Notes: a model not told the origin generated them from the sequence alone. 11,690 nt of DNA from an uncultured Acetobacteraceae bacterium (GCA_903839965.1 CAIMEK010000193.1:1-11690); one strand, 5' to 3'; positions 1 to 8,898 are shown, counted from the first letter of the stretch. A program made the numbers and translations.

Positions 1-3000
1 ATGTCGGCGCGCTCCGGCACCATCGTTGGGCCCGCGGCGACTGGCAGCTTCTGCCCTGGATCCTGGGCTACTCTCCAAACCCCGCTCTGCCCGGCCACGC
101 ATCCGCGGGCATTCCGGCGCTTGGGCGCTGCAAGATGCTGGACAACCTGCGTCGTACCCTGTCTGCCCCGGCCGCGGTGCTGGCGCTGCTCGCCGGCTGG
201 GCGGCACCGTTCCACGCCGCTCTTGTCTGGACGATCTTCGTCCTCGCCACGATCGTGCTGCCGACCCTCATACCGGTCATCGGCGCCATCCCGCCGCGTC
301 GCCCCGGCCCGACGATGGCCAGTCACATGCGGGCGCTCGGCAGCGATTTCTGCCTGGCCCTCACCCTTTCGGCGCTGATCATCACTTTTCTGGCGCATCA
401 GGCCTGGCTCATGGCCGACGCGATCGCCCGCACGCTTTGGCGCCTGCTGGTCAGCCGCCGGCATTTGCTCGAATGGGTGCCTGCGGCTCAGGCGACCATC
501 GGCCGCCGGCTCGACTTGGTCGGCTCTTTTCGCCGGATGGCCGGATCGCTGGTGATCGCGGCGACCGCGATCGCGATCGTGCAGTTTTCCGAACATGGCA
601 GTTGGATGCTGGTGGCCCCGCTCGCCTTGCTGTGGATTGCTGCGCCCGCGGTGGCACGCTGGACCAGCCTTCCACCGGGCGTTGCGGATCAGTTGGCCAC
701 GTCGGATGCCGATGCCCGCGCCCTGCGACTGACCGCGCGCCTGACCTGGCGGTTTTTCGAGGACTTCGTCACGGCGGACGATCACATGCTGCCGCCCGAC
801 AATTTCCAGGAAGACCCGGCGCCGGTACTGGCTCACCGAACCTCGCCCACCAATCTCGGTCTCTATCTGCTCTCCGTGGCAAGCGCCCGCGACTTCGGAT
901 GGATCGGCACCGCCGAGGCGATTGCGCGGCTGGAGGCGACCCTGGACACCATGGAGGAGCTGGCGCGGTTCCGCGGCCATTTCTTCAACTGGTACGATAC
1001 GCGCGACCTGCGTCCGCTCGATCCACGCTACGTCTCCACCGTCGACAGCGGCAATCTCGCCGGGCACCTCATCACCCTCGCCAATGCCTGCCGGGAATGG
1101 CAGGACCACCCGCTCGGCGCGGCGGGCTGCCTCGCCGGCGTCAGCGACGCCATCGATCTTGCGTGCGAGGAGGCGGCTCGCCTGCGCGACGGGCGCCTCA
1201 CGCAAATCGTTACCTGGCGCCAGTTCGACGACGCCGTGGCGGCACTCCGATCCGACCTGCGACAGGCGGTTTCGCAGCCCGAAGGTCGCGCCGATGCTCT
1301 CGCGCGAGCCAGCGGTCTTGCCGTGACCCTGGCCGATATCGCGCGCGCCATCGCCCTGGAACGCGGCGACGGAAGCGGCGACGACATGCTGTTCTGGGCC
1401 GAGGCCGGCCTGCGATCCATCGGGCAGCACCGCCGGGATCTCGCGGCGCCGTCCGATCCGACGGCCGCGTCGGGCGAGCGCCTGGCGGTGCTGGAAGCCA
1501 CATCACGCGCCATGGCACTGAACATGGAGTTCGGCTTCCTGATCGACCAGGAGCGCCAACTGCTCTCCATCGGGTTCCTCGTCCAGGAAGGCAAGCTGGA
1601 CGGGAATTGCTACGATCTGCTTGCCTCCGAGGCACGGCTGGCAAGTTTCATCGCGATTGCCAAAGGTGATGTGCCGGCCCAGCACTGGTTCCGGCTGGGC
1701 CGCTCCGTCACGCCGGTCCGGCACGGGGCCGCGCTGATTTCCTGGTCAGGATCGATGTTCGAGTACCTGATGCCGTCGCTGGTCATGCGCGCCCCGGCGG
1801 GAAGCCTGATCGGGCAGACCAGCCGGCTGATCGTGCGCGCGCAGATCGACTACGCCGCGCGGCGGCACCTGCCCTGGGGAATTTCGGAATCGGCCTACAA
1901 TGCCCGCGACCTCGAATTCACCTACCAGTATTCGAATTTCGGCGTGCCCGGCCTGGCTCTGAAGCGCGGGCTCGGCGAACACCGCGTCGTCGCGCCCTAC
2001 GCGAGCGCCCTTGCCGCCATGGTCGATCCGCGCGCCGCATGCGCCAATCTCGCGGAACTCGCGGCAGCGGGCGGACGCGGCCGCCACGGATTCTACGAAG
2101 CCCTGGACTACACGCCATCTCGCCTTCCCGTCGGCCAGGATGTCGCCATCATCCGTGCGTTCATGGCGCATCATCAGGGCATGACGATTGTCGCCATCGC
2201 CGATGCCCTGCTGCAGGGGGCGATGCGCGAACGCTTCCATGCCGAGCCCTGTGTCCAGGCGACGGAGTTGCTGCTGCAGGAGCGCACGCCGCGCGATGTG
2301 GCGGCTGCTCGCCGCTGGTCCGCGGACGGCAAGGCCGCCACCAGATTGCGCGACACCGGACCCTCCGGCGCCCGGCGGTTCGGCGCCGTGCTGCAGGCCA
2401 CGCCGGCGACGCAGCTGCTGTCGAATGGCCGCTACGCCACCATGCTCACCTCGGCGGGCTCCGGATACAGCCGGTGGGGCGAGCTTGCCGTCACCCGTTG
2501 GCGCGAGGATGCCACCCGCGACGACTTCGGTTCGTACATCTTCATCCGCAACCTCCGCAGTGGCGCCGTGTGGTCGGCCGGACTCCAACCGACCGCCGCG
2601 GTGCCCGAAGACTACGAGGTGACCTTCACCGAGGATCGGGCCGTATTCACGCGCCGCGACGGTGCACTCACCACCAGGCTGGAAGTGCTGATCTCGGCCG
2701 AGGACGATGCCGAGGTCCGCCGGGTTTCGATCACCAATTCCGGCAGTCGCGCGCGGGATTGCGAGGTCACATCGTATGCCGAGATCGTGTTGGCCCGGCA
2801 GGACGCCGACCTGGCGCATCCGGCCTTCTCCAAGCTGTTCGTGGAGACCGAGTACCTCGGCAGCGCCGGCGCCATCATTGCGACCCGCCGGCGCCGCAGC
2901 CCGGCGGAGCCGGAGATCTGGGCCGCGCATCTTGCCGTGGTGGACGGCGATGTCATCGGCAAGCCGGAGATCGAGACCGACAGGGCCCGCTTTCTCGGCC

Positions 3001-6000
3001 GTGGCCACGGTATCGGCGCGCCCGTGGCCATGGTCGACGGGCGAGCCCTGTCGAACACGGTCGGCGCCGTGCTCGATCCGATTTTCGCCATGCGCCAGCG
3101 GGTGCGGATTGCGCCCGGCGCGACCGTGCATATCGCGTTCTGGACCATGGTCGCCGCCACGCGCGCAGCGCTGCTGGCTTCCATCGACAGGCGCAGCGAC
3201 ACGACGGCGTTCGGGCGGGCGGCCACGCTCACCTGGACGCAGGCCCAGGTGCAGTTGCGCCACCTCGGCATCACCGCCGGCGAGGCCAGTCTGTTCCAGC
3301 GTCTGGCCGGATACGTGATCTATGCCGCGCCGACGATGCGCCCCATTTCGAGCACGATCCAGCACGGTGCCGGCGCGCAGTCCGGGCTATGGGCGCAGGG
3401 CATATCGGGGGACCTGCCGATCGTGCTGCTGCGGATTGCCGAAAGCGAGCACCTGGACGTCGCGCGCGAATTGCTGCGGGCGCATGAATACTGGCGCATG
3501 AAGCAACTGGCCGTCGACCTGGTGATCCTCAACGAACGGCAGTCGTCCTATACCCAGGATCTTCAGGTCGCGCTCGAGACGCTGGTCCGCACCGCCCAAT
3601 CCCGGCCGCGCGCCGTCGGCGAAGGGCCGCCTAGCCGGGTCTTCGTGCTGCGGACCGACCTGATCCCGCCGGAGACCCGCGCGCTTCTCGTTTCGGTCGC
3701 CAGGGTCGTGCTGGTGGCGCAGCGCGGCAGCCTGTTCGACCAACTCGACCGCATCGCCGAGACCCGGGTGCCGCCTCGCGTGCTGCCGAAGCGCGTTCCC
3801 GCCAGCACGCAGTTGCAGCTTCCGGCATCGTATGATCTCGAATTCTTCAACGGGCTGGGCGGTTTCGCCAATGACGGCGCCGAATATGTAACGATCCTCG
3901 GCCCCGGCCAGTGGACACCGGCTCCCTGGATCAACGTCATCGCCAACCCCGCCTTCGGCTTCCAGGTGGCCACCGAAGGCAGCGGCTACACCTGGTCGGT
4001 CAACAGCCGGGAGAACCAGCTCACGCCGTGGTCGAACGACCCCGTGACGGATCCTTCGGGCGAAGCGTTCTACTTGCGTGACGACGACACCGGCGAGGTC
4101 TGGACCCCGACCGCGCTGCCCATCCGCGACGAGGCCGGAACCTATGTTGCCCGCCACGGCCGGGGATACAGCCGGTTCGCCCATGCGACGCGGGGGATCG
4201 ACGTCGAATTGCTGCAGTTCGTGCCGATCGATGCTCCCATCAAGATCTCCCGCCTGGTCCTGCACAATCGATCGGGCCGGACCCGGTATCTCAGCGTAAC
4301 GGCGTACGTGGAGTGGGTTCTCGGCCCGTCGCGGTCGGCCTCGCTCGCATTCGTCGCCACCGGCATCGACCCGGAAACCGGCGCGATGTTCGCGCGCAAT
4401 CCCTGGAGCGCCGCTTTCGGGGCGCGCGTCGCCTTCATCGACATGGGTGGGCGGCAAACGGACTGGACCGGCTCGCGCCGGGAATTCATCGGCCGGGGCG
4501 GAACCCTCGCGAACCCGGTTGCGCTCTCCGACGGCAAGCCGCTGTCGAACCGGATCGGCGCCGGCCTCGACCCGTGCGGTGCGATGCGCGCCAAGGTGAC
4601 GCTGGCGGCCCACGGCAGCGCCGAGATCGTCTGCTTCCTCGGCGAAGCGGCGAGTGCGCAGGCCGCTGGCAGCCTGATCGCGCAGTATCGTAGCGCCGAT
4701 CTCGACAAGGAGTTGGCCAAGGTCGCGGCCTATTGGGACGACACGCTGGGCGCAATAAAAGTGAAGACGCCCGACCGGCCGCTGGACATCATGCTCAACG
4801 GCTGGCTGCTCTACCAGACCCTGGCCTGCCGGGTCTGGGCGCGCTGCGGCTTCTACCAGACAAGCGGCGCCTACGGCTTTCGCGACCAGCTGCAGGACGG
4901 CATGGCGCTGGTGGCCGCCCGCCCGGAGCTGGCGCGCGAGCACCTGTTGCGCGCGGCGGCACGGCAGTTCGCCGAGGGCGATGTGCAGCATTGGTGGCTG
5001 CCGCATTCCGGCCAGGGCGTGCGCACCCGCATTTCCGACGATCGCGCCTGGCTCGCCTACACGGTCGCCCACTACGTCGCCGCCAGCGGCGATGCCACCG
5101 TGCTCGACGAACGCGTGCCATTCCTGGAAGGCCAGGCGCTGCAGGCCGGCGAACCCGACAACTTCTTCCAGCCCGTGGTGTCCGACCAGGCCGCCACCGT
5201 ATTCGAGCACTGTGCGCTCGCCCTCGATCGAAGCCTCGCGCTGGGCAGCCATGGCTTGCCCTTGATCGGCACCGGCGACTGGAATGACGGCATGAACCGT
5301 GTCGGCGAAGGGGGCGCGGGCGAGAGCGTGTGGCTGGGCTGGCTGTTGTACGCGGCCCTGATGGAATTCGCCCCACTTGCGCAAGCGCGCCTTGAGACGG
5401 CCCGCGCCGCGACGTGGCGGGCGCACGCCGCCGCGCTGCAGGCCGCGCTCGAAAGCCAGGCGTGGGATGGCGGCTGGTATCGCCGGGGCTTCTTCGACGA
5501 CGGCACGCCGCTCGGTTCCGCGATTTCGGCGGAATGCCGGATCGACTCCATCGCGCAGTCCTGGGCCGTGCTCTCCGGTGCGGCACGGCACGAACGGGGA
5601 GACTGCGCCATGGCGGCGGTCGAGCGGGAGCTGATCAGGACAGCCGACGGGATCGCGCTGCTGTTCGCGCCGCCATTCGACAAGGGGCCGCAGGATCCAG
5701 GCTACATCAAGGGATATCCGCCGGGCATCCGCGAGAACGGCGGCCAGTACACCCACGCGGCGTTGTGGTCGGTGATGGCGTTCGCGGCTCTCGGCGAAGG
5801 CAACAAGGCGACCGCCCTGCTGTCGCTGCTCAATCCCATCAATCATGCGCGCACGCGGGCGGACCTGCACCGCTACAAGGTGGAACCCTACGTTGTTGCC
5901 GCCGACGTGTATGCCGCATCGCCCCATGTCGGGCGCGGAGGCTGGACCTGGTACACGGGTTCGGCCGGATGGATGCAACGGGCCGGCATCGAGAGTATCC

Positions 6001-6245
6001 TTGGAATGGGACTGCGCGGCGATGTACTGGAGATGGCTCCGTGCATTCCGAATGACTGGGCACGCTTCGAAATGACGCTGCGCTACCGCTCCGCGCGCTA
6101 CGAGATCGTGGTCGAGAATCCGAACAAGGTCAGTGGTGGCGTTGTTTCCGTCCAGGCGGACGGAAAGGCGGTCGTCGGACCGGGGTTGCATTTGAAACTG
6201 CTGGACGATGGGCTCACCCATCATGTGTTGGTCAGGCTCGGTTGA
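1..6245 (+). CDS. ndvB: Cyclic beta-1,2-glucan synthase (NdvB/Cgs), 5'-truncated by the window edge
   Basis: Inner-membrane enzyme that builds beta-1,2-glucan from UDP-glucose, trims it and closes it into a periplasmic ring. The first complete codon is at 3. The frame is open to the left edge, so the ATG at 135 is internal: RHHRWARGDWQLLPWILG just before it is the end of the GT84 transferase region. In-window residue 1 is at nt 3. Hydrophobic helices lie near 57-100, 116-138, 179-196 and 200-219. A glycoamylase-like (cyclisation) domain spans about 280-760, with SESAYNARDLEFTYQYSNFG near 627 and AHHQGMT at 722. The first GH94-type beta-sandwich covers about 807-1060 and the second about 1280-1560. 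The GH94 (alpha/alpha)6 phosphorylase barrel starts near 1597; its GDWNDG at 1758-1763 holds the expected general-acid Asp, and GYIKGYPPGIRENGGQYTH lies near 1900. Family members have about 2800-2900 residues; 2080 are here, so roughly 700-800 are missing. No exporter (ndvA) is in the window. The family assignment is very secure. Confidence 0.96.
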   Translation, partial: VGALRHHRWARGDWQLLPWILGYSPNPALPGHASAGIPALGRCKMLDNLRRTLSAPAAVLALLAGWAAPFHAALVWTIFVLATIVLPTLIPVIGAIPPRRPGPTMASHMRALGSDFCLALTLSALIITFLAHQAWLMADAIARTLWRLLVSRRHLLEWVPAAQATIGRRLDLVGSFRRMAGSLVIAATAIAIVQFSEHGSWMLVAPLALLWIAAPAVARWTSLPPGVADQLATSDADARALRLTARLTWRFFEDFVTADDHMLPPDNFQEDPAPVLAHRTSPTNLGLYLLSVASARDFGWIGTAEAIARLEATLDTMEELARFRGHFFNWYDTRDLRPLDPRYVSTVDSGNLAGHLITLANACREWQDHPLGAAGCLAGVSDAIDLACEEAARLRDGRLTQIVTWRQFDDAVAALRSDLRQAVSQPEGRADALARASGLAVTLADIARAIALERGDGSGDDMLFWAEAGLRSIGQHRRDLAAPSDPTAASGERLAVLEATSRAMALNMEFGFLIDQERQLLSIGFLVQEGKLDGNCYDLLASEARLASFIAIAKGDVPAQHWFRLGRSVTPVRHGAALISWSGSMFEYLMPSLVMRAPAGSLIGQTSRLIVRAQIDYAARRHLPWGISESAYNARDLEFTYQYSNFGVPGLALKRGLGEHRVVAPYASALAAMVDPRAACANLAELAAAGGRGRHGFYEALDYTPSRLPVGQDVAIIRAFMAHHQGMTIVAIADALLQGAMRERFHAEPCVQATELLLQERTPRDVAAARRWSADGKAATRLRDTGPSGARRFGAVLQATPATQLLSNGRYATMLTSAGSGYSRWGELAVTRWREDATRDDFGSYIFIRNLRSGAVWSAGLQPTAAVPEDYEVTFTEDRAVFTRRDGALTTRLEVLISAEDDAEVRRVSITNSGSRARDCEVTSYAEIVLARQDADLAHPAFSKLFVETEYLGSAGAIIATRRRRSPAEPEIWAAHLAVVDGDVIGKPEIETDRARFLGRGHGIGAPVAMVDGRALSNTVGAVLDPIFAMRQRVRIAPGATVHIAFWTMVAATRAALLASIDRRSDTTAFGRAATLTWTQAQVQLRHLGITAGEASLFQRLAGYVIYAAPTMRPISSTIQHGAGAQSGLWAQGISGDLPIVLLRIAESEHLDVARELLRAHEYWRMKQLAVDLVILNERQSSYTQDLQVALETLVRTAQSRPRAVGEGPPSRVFVLRTDLIPPETRALLVSVARVVLVAQRGSLFDQLDRIAETRVPPRVLPKRVPASTQLQLPASYDLEFFNGLGGFANDGAEYVTILGPGQWTPAPWINVIANPAFGFQVATEGSGYTWSVNSRENQLTPWSNDPVTDPSGEAFYLRDDDTGEVWTPTALPIRDEAGTYVARHGRGYSRFAHATRGIDVELLQFVPIDAPIKISRLVLHNRSGRTRYLSVTAYVEWVLGPSRSASLAFVATGIDPETGAMFARNPWSAAFGARVAFIDMGGRQTDWTGSRREFIGRGGTLANPVALSDGKPLSNRIGAGLDPCGAMRAKVTLAAHGSAEIVCFLGEAASAQAAGSLIAQYRSADLDKELAKVAAYWDDTLGAIKVKTPDRPLDIMLNGWLLYQTLACRVWARCGFYQTSGAYGFRDQLQDGMALVAARPELAREHLLRAAARQFAEGDVQHWWLPHSGQGVRTRISDDRAWLAYTVAHYVAASGDATVLDERVPFLEGQALQAGEPDNFFQPVVSDQAATVFEHCALALDRSLALGSHGLPLIGTGDWNDGMNRVGEGGAGESVWLGWLLYAALMEFAPLAQARLETARAATWRAHAAALQAALESQAWDGGWYRRGFFDDGTPLGSAISAECRIDSIAQSWAVLSGAARHERGDCAMAAVERELIRTADGIALLFAPPFDKGPQDPGYIKGYPPGIRENGGQYTHAALWSVMAFAALGEGNKATALLSLLNPINHARTRADLHRYKVEPYVVAADVYAASPHVGRGGWTWYTGSAGWMQRAGIESILGMGLRGDVLEMAPCIPNDWARFEMTLRYRSARYEIVVENPNKVSGGVVSVQADGKAVVGPGLHLKLLDDGLTHHVLVRLG

Positions 6246-6266
6246 AGGAAACGCCCGGTCGTGGAT

Positions 6267-6290
6267 CAGCCCCTTAATCGTGGGTGGCTG
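6267..6290 (+). terminator. Weak stem-loop after the glucan synthase stop, possible terminator
   Basis: CAGCC (6267-6271) pairs with GGCTG (6286-6290). The stem can be extended inward by two C-G pairs with a bulge. It lies 21 nt after the TGA of the glucan synthase. There is no following T-run, so it is not a classical intrinsic terminator; the position is the main support. Confidence 0.3.
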
Positions 6291-6358
6291 TCGAGTCCGG
6301 TGTTGATGTCCATGCCGAGGTCGGGGTCCTTTCCGAGGTCTGAGCCTCCTCATGATGT

Positions 6359-6377
6359 TTGGGGGTGAGTGCCCCAA
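6359..6377. terminator. Short inverted repeat TTGGGG/CCCCAA in the convergent gap
   Basis: TTGGGG (6359-6364) and CCCCAA (6372-6377) are perfect inverted repeats around a 7-nt loop, near the middle of the convergent gap. The perfect 6-bp GC-rich stem could stop transcription from either side, but there is no T-tract on either strand. Confidence 0.25.
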
Positions 6378-6576
6378 CGTGCGGAGCGAGGCAGGGAGAG
6401 GCCGCCTTCAGCCGACCTGGAGGGGGGAGCGGACCGGCGAGCGCTCCTGTTCCCTGGCAGCCGTTGTCCATGCCTGCGCATTCCGCTTTCCGTCGCAGCT
6501 GGCGGCAGCGCAAATCCGTTTGGTTCGCTGTCGATCGACTTCGCACCGAATGCGTTGTCGACCTGTCGGCAGGGCG

Positions 6577-8154
6577 TCAGCTCCGCCGAATGTTCCAGAA
6601 CAGCGGCGCACCGCGCAAATGGCCGGTGAGATCGCTGCGGAACGCGCTCGGCTGCAGAACCTGTCCCAGCGGCATATACGGCACGTCCTGGAAGGCCTGC
6701 AGCTGCAGGCGGCGGGCGACCTCGCGGCGAGCGGCAAGGTCGGGCGCGTCGAGCCACTCCGCGCGCAGTTGCTCCGTCGCGGAACTGGTCGGCCAGCCGA
6801 TGTTCGGGCCCGTCGTCCCGTTGCCGCGCAGCATCAGATGCGTCGGCGGAATGAGTTGTTCCTGCCCGCTGGCGCCGGAGCAGTAGCAGTTCCAGCCGCC
6901 TTGGGCGACCGGATCGGGCTTCAGCCGGCGCTGGATCATGGTGCCGAAATCCAGCGCTGTGTAGTTGATGTTCATCCCGGCGCGTCGGAAGGCATCGGCA
7001 ACGACCTCGCCGGTCGCGGAGTTCATCGGGCTGTCCGTGGCCGCCATGAACAGCACGCTCTCGCCCGCGTAGCCCGCTGCGAGCAGGTCGCGTTTCACCG
7101 CTTCCGAGGAACGCGGCGCCAGCGCCTGCATGCCGGCATCGGAAGCCATCGGCGAGCCCGGCGTGAAGTAGCCAACGCCAGTCCGCCACAGCGTCTGGTC
7201 GTCGCCGGCGATCGCCACGACCACGTCGCGCTGATCCACCGATCCCAGCAGCGCACGCCGAATCGCCGGGTTGTTGAAGGGTGAATGCAGATGATTGATG
7301 CGGAAAGTCGGGATCTGGCCGTACGGGTCCAGCAATGCGACCGTCAGGCCCGGCGAGCGGCGCAGCAGGGGCAGCATGTCCTGGGTGGGCATTTCCCACC
7401 AGTCCACTTCGCCTTTGCGCAAGGCGGCGCTGGCCGTCGACGGATCGGGGATGGTCAACCATTCGATGCGATCGAAGTGCACCAGCTTGGGTCCCGATGT
7501 GACCTGGGTCGGGCCGTTCGGGTTCGGGCTGTAATTGGCGAAACGCTCGTACACATTGCGGGCGCCGGCCAGGCGCTCGTCGGGCTTGTAGCGGAACGGG
7601 CCGCTGCCGACCATTTCGGTAATGGGACGAGCTGGGTCGCCGCTGGCGATCCGGGCCGGCATCACGGGCGCCAGCAACGCGGTGGTCTTGGCAAGCGCGT
7701 CCGGCAGCATCGGGAACGGACGCTTCAACCGAAACACCAGGGTTCGGTCGTCCTTGGCGAGTACCTCGTTGGTGACGCCGAACAGCGCCTGACCGAACGG
7801 GTCCCGCCGCGCCCAACGCTGCAGGCTGGCGACGCAATCGCTGGCAAGCACGGGCTCGCCATCATGAAAGCGAAGCCCGGGACGCAGCGTCAGGGTCCAG
7901 CGTCGTCCGTCCTCGTCCACCTCGGCCGACTCGAGCATCTGCAGTTTCGCAACTCCGGCGTCGTCGATTCCGAACAATGTGTCGAAAATGAGCAGCGCGT
8001 GGTTGCGGGTGATCAGCGCGTTGGTCCAGAGCGGATCGAGCACTGCAAGGTCGGTGTGCGGAATGAAGCGAAGCACGCGCTGCTCCGCGCTCGACGCAAT
8101 CCCCGGCACGGCCAGGGTCGCGGCAGCGAGTTGAACCAGGGTTCGCCTGCGCAT
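6577..8154 (-). CDS. ABC transporter substrate-binding protein, family 5 (peptide/nickel type), Tat-like signal
   Basis: Periplasmic solute-binding protein of the DppA/OppA class (SBP_bac_5), 525 residues, the usual size. I chose the ATG at 8154 because GGAGG lies 5 nt upstream and the protein then begins with an export signal; the longer open frame up to 8493 adds low-complexity residues unlike any family member. MRRRTLVQL followed by a hydrophobic stretch and SSA (cleavage near residue 23) fits a twin-arginine-type signal (R-R-T-L-V). Family hallmarks are WTLTLRPGLRFHDGEPVLASD (86-106), SGPFRYKPDE (184-193), IPDPSTASAALRKGEVDWWE (235-254) and the C-terminal VPYMPLGQVLQPSAFRSDL (491-509). 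Cysteines at 107, 423 and 425 fall in the mature part. No permease or ATPase gene adjoins it, so it is an orphan here; its ligand cannot be read from the sequence. It converges on the glucan synthase gene. Confidence 0.93.
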   Translation of the reverse strand: MRRRTLVQLAAATLAVPGIASSAEQRVLRFIPHTDLAVLDPLWTNALITRNHALLIFDTLFGIDDAGVAKLQMLESAEVDEDGRRWTLTLRPGLRFHDGEPVLASDCVASLQRWARRDPFGQALFGVTNEVLAKDDRTLVFRLKRPFPMLPDALAKTTALLAPVMPARIASGDPARPITEMVGSGPFRYKPDERLAGARNVYERFANYSPNPNGPTQVTSGPKLVHFDRIEWLTIPDPSTASAALRKGEVDWWEMPTQDMLPLLRRSPGLTVALLDPYGQIPTFRINHLHSPFNNPAIRRALLGSVDQRDVVVAIAGDDQTLWRTGVGYFTPGSPMASDAGMQALAPRSSEAVKRDLLAAGYAGESVLFMAATDSPMNSATGEVVADAFRRAGMNINYTALDFGTMIQRRLKPDPVAQGGWNCYCSGASGQEQLIPPTHLMLRGNGTTGPNIGWPTSSATEQLRAEWLDAPDLAARREVARRLQLQAFQDVPYMPLGQVLQPSAFRSDLTGHLRGAPLFWNIRRS

Positions 8155-8159
8155 GAGCA

Positions 8160-8164
8160 CCTCC
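8160..8164 (-). promoter_or_regulatory. Ribosome binding site for the binding-protein gene
   Basis: GGAGG on the minus strand, 5 nt before the ATG at 8154. It overlaps an in-frame upstream ATG at 8166 (M-E-V-L), which has no comparable site. This decides in favour of the 8154 start. Confidence 0.75.
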
Positions 8165-8563
8165 ATCAGAAAACGCCGTCGCCAGGGCGCCCCAAGAGGC
8201 CGCCTGGTCCCGAAATCAGTATCGTCGCCACGATCATCGCCCGCGGGTCCGGCCACACCAGCGGGGTCGGCATCGTTCGTCGCGTCGCCGATGCGCCCCT
8301 GCCGCAGCACGACCAACAGGGGCGGTTCCTGCACGGCGGAGCCGCGGGCCACGTCCGGCAGGACTTCCGTCGGCCCCGGCGCATCCAGCCCGCCCGACCG
8401 ACGCTGCGGCGCGTGCTGAGCGAAGCGGCGGCATGGTCGGCGAACCCGTCGGACGCGGCAGCCAAGGCCGCCGGATCTGGGTGGACCGCGCAAGCAAGCG
8501 GATGCTGCACGATGTTTGCGTCGTCGATCGCATCGGTAAAGCCGCTAAACCGAGATTGTTCGA

Positions 8564-8803
8564 ATGAACGGCCCTTCCGCCCATCGCAAGGAAAGCCTGC
8601 TCCCCCGGCTGGATTTCTGCAACGCGGAATGGGTTGGCAGGCAAAACCGAACCTCGACGGCCGGCCGTTGATCGCTATGCGAGTGGGAATCCGGGTCGGA
8701 ATCCGGCACTTGGCATCCGGCAGAACCGGCATGGCGATGGACCGACGGCGACGCCACGATCGTCGTCGGCGCCTCTCGCGAACTCGGCGTAGCGGAGCCA
8801 GAG
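8564..8803 (+). pseudogene. Possible decayed gene fragment with a WHP-E-WRW-DGDA motif
   Basis: The frame from ATG 8564 is broken by TGA at 8669-8671 and continues in the same frame. After the stop it reads GTWHPAEPAWRWTDGDATI and then VVGASRELGV (about 8705-8790). The TDGDATIVVGASREL part has strongly C/G-ending codons, unlike the other frames. The pattern G-W-H-x-x-E...R-W-T-D-G-x-A resembles a short motif I associate with C-terminal or accessory regions of large bacterial glycosyltransferases and Hint-type proteins; this is recollection, not a search result. The part before the stop (MNGPSAHRKESLLPRLDFCN and onward) is not recognised. Alternatively it is a chance frame in GC-rich DNA. Confidence 0.3.
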
Positions 8804-8862
8804 CAATGCCAGCTTGAGCGGAATCGCATGGCGAGCCGCGAGCTGGCGGGTGGCGGAACGTC

Positions 8863-8898
8863 ATCCGCCGCCTTGGTGCGGCACGCAAGATGGCGGAT
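8863..8898 (-). terminator. Stem-loop downstream of the receptor gene, possible terminator
   Basis: ATCCGCCGCCTT (8863-8874) and AAGATGGCGGAT (8887-8898) form a 12-bp imperfect stem with two mismatches around a 12-nt loop. It lies about 90 nt downstream of the minus-strand stop of the chemoreceptor gene. No T-run follows, so a terminator role is inferred from position. Confidence 0.3.

Larger units (their letters stand above)
6246..6576. other. Convergent intergenic region, no supported gene
   Basis: This 331-bp stretch lies between the stop of the glucan synthase and the stop of the convergent binding-protein gene. It holds weak hairpins (listed separately) and an 8-bp direct repeat CCGAGGTC at 6315-6322 and 6333-6340. 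The ORFs crossing it on both strands are extensions of antisense frames and show no recognisable family. A short minus-strand stretch around 6270-6350 reads GGSDLGKDPDLGMDINTG and onward with C/G-rich third positions, but it has no start or homology that I can name. Bidirectional termination is the simplest role. Confidence 0.6.

Noticed and set aside
26..1669. 547-codon frame overlapping the glucan synthase
   Set aside because: Same-strand shadow rich in Arg, Gly and Pro; the competing frame encodes conserved glucan synthase motifs throughout.
3387..6377. 996-codon open frame antisense to the glucan synthase
   Set aside because: Arg/Gly/Pro/His-rich translation without a recognisable domain; it mirrors a strongly supported gene and is a GC-rich antisense artefact.
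8155..8493. N-terminal extension of the binding protein
   Set aside because: The extension is low-complexity and would bury the signal peptide; a strong GGAGG site supports ATG 8154.
7285..8817. 510-codon plus-strand frame opposite the binding-protein gene
   Set aside because: In codon register with the real minus-strand gene over most of its length, low-complexity translation, no family features.
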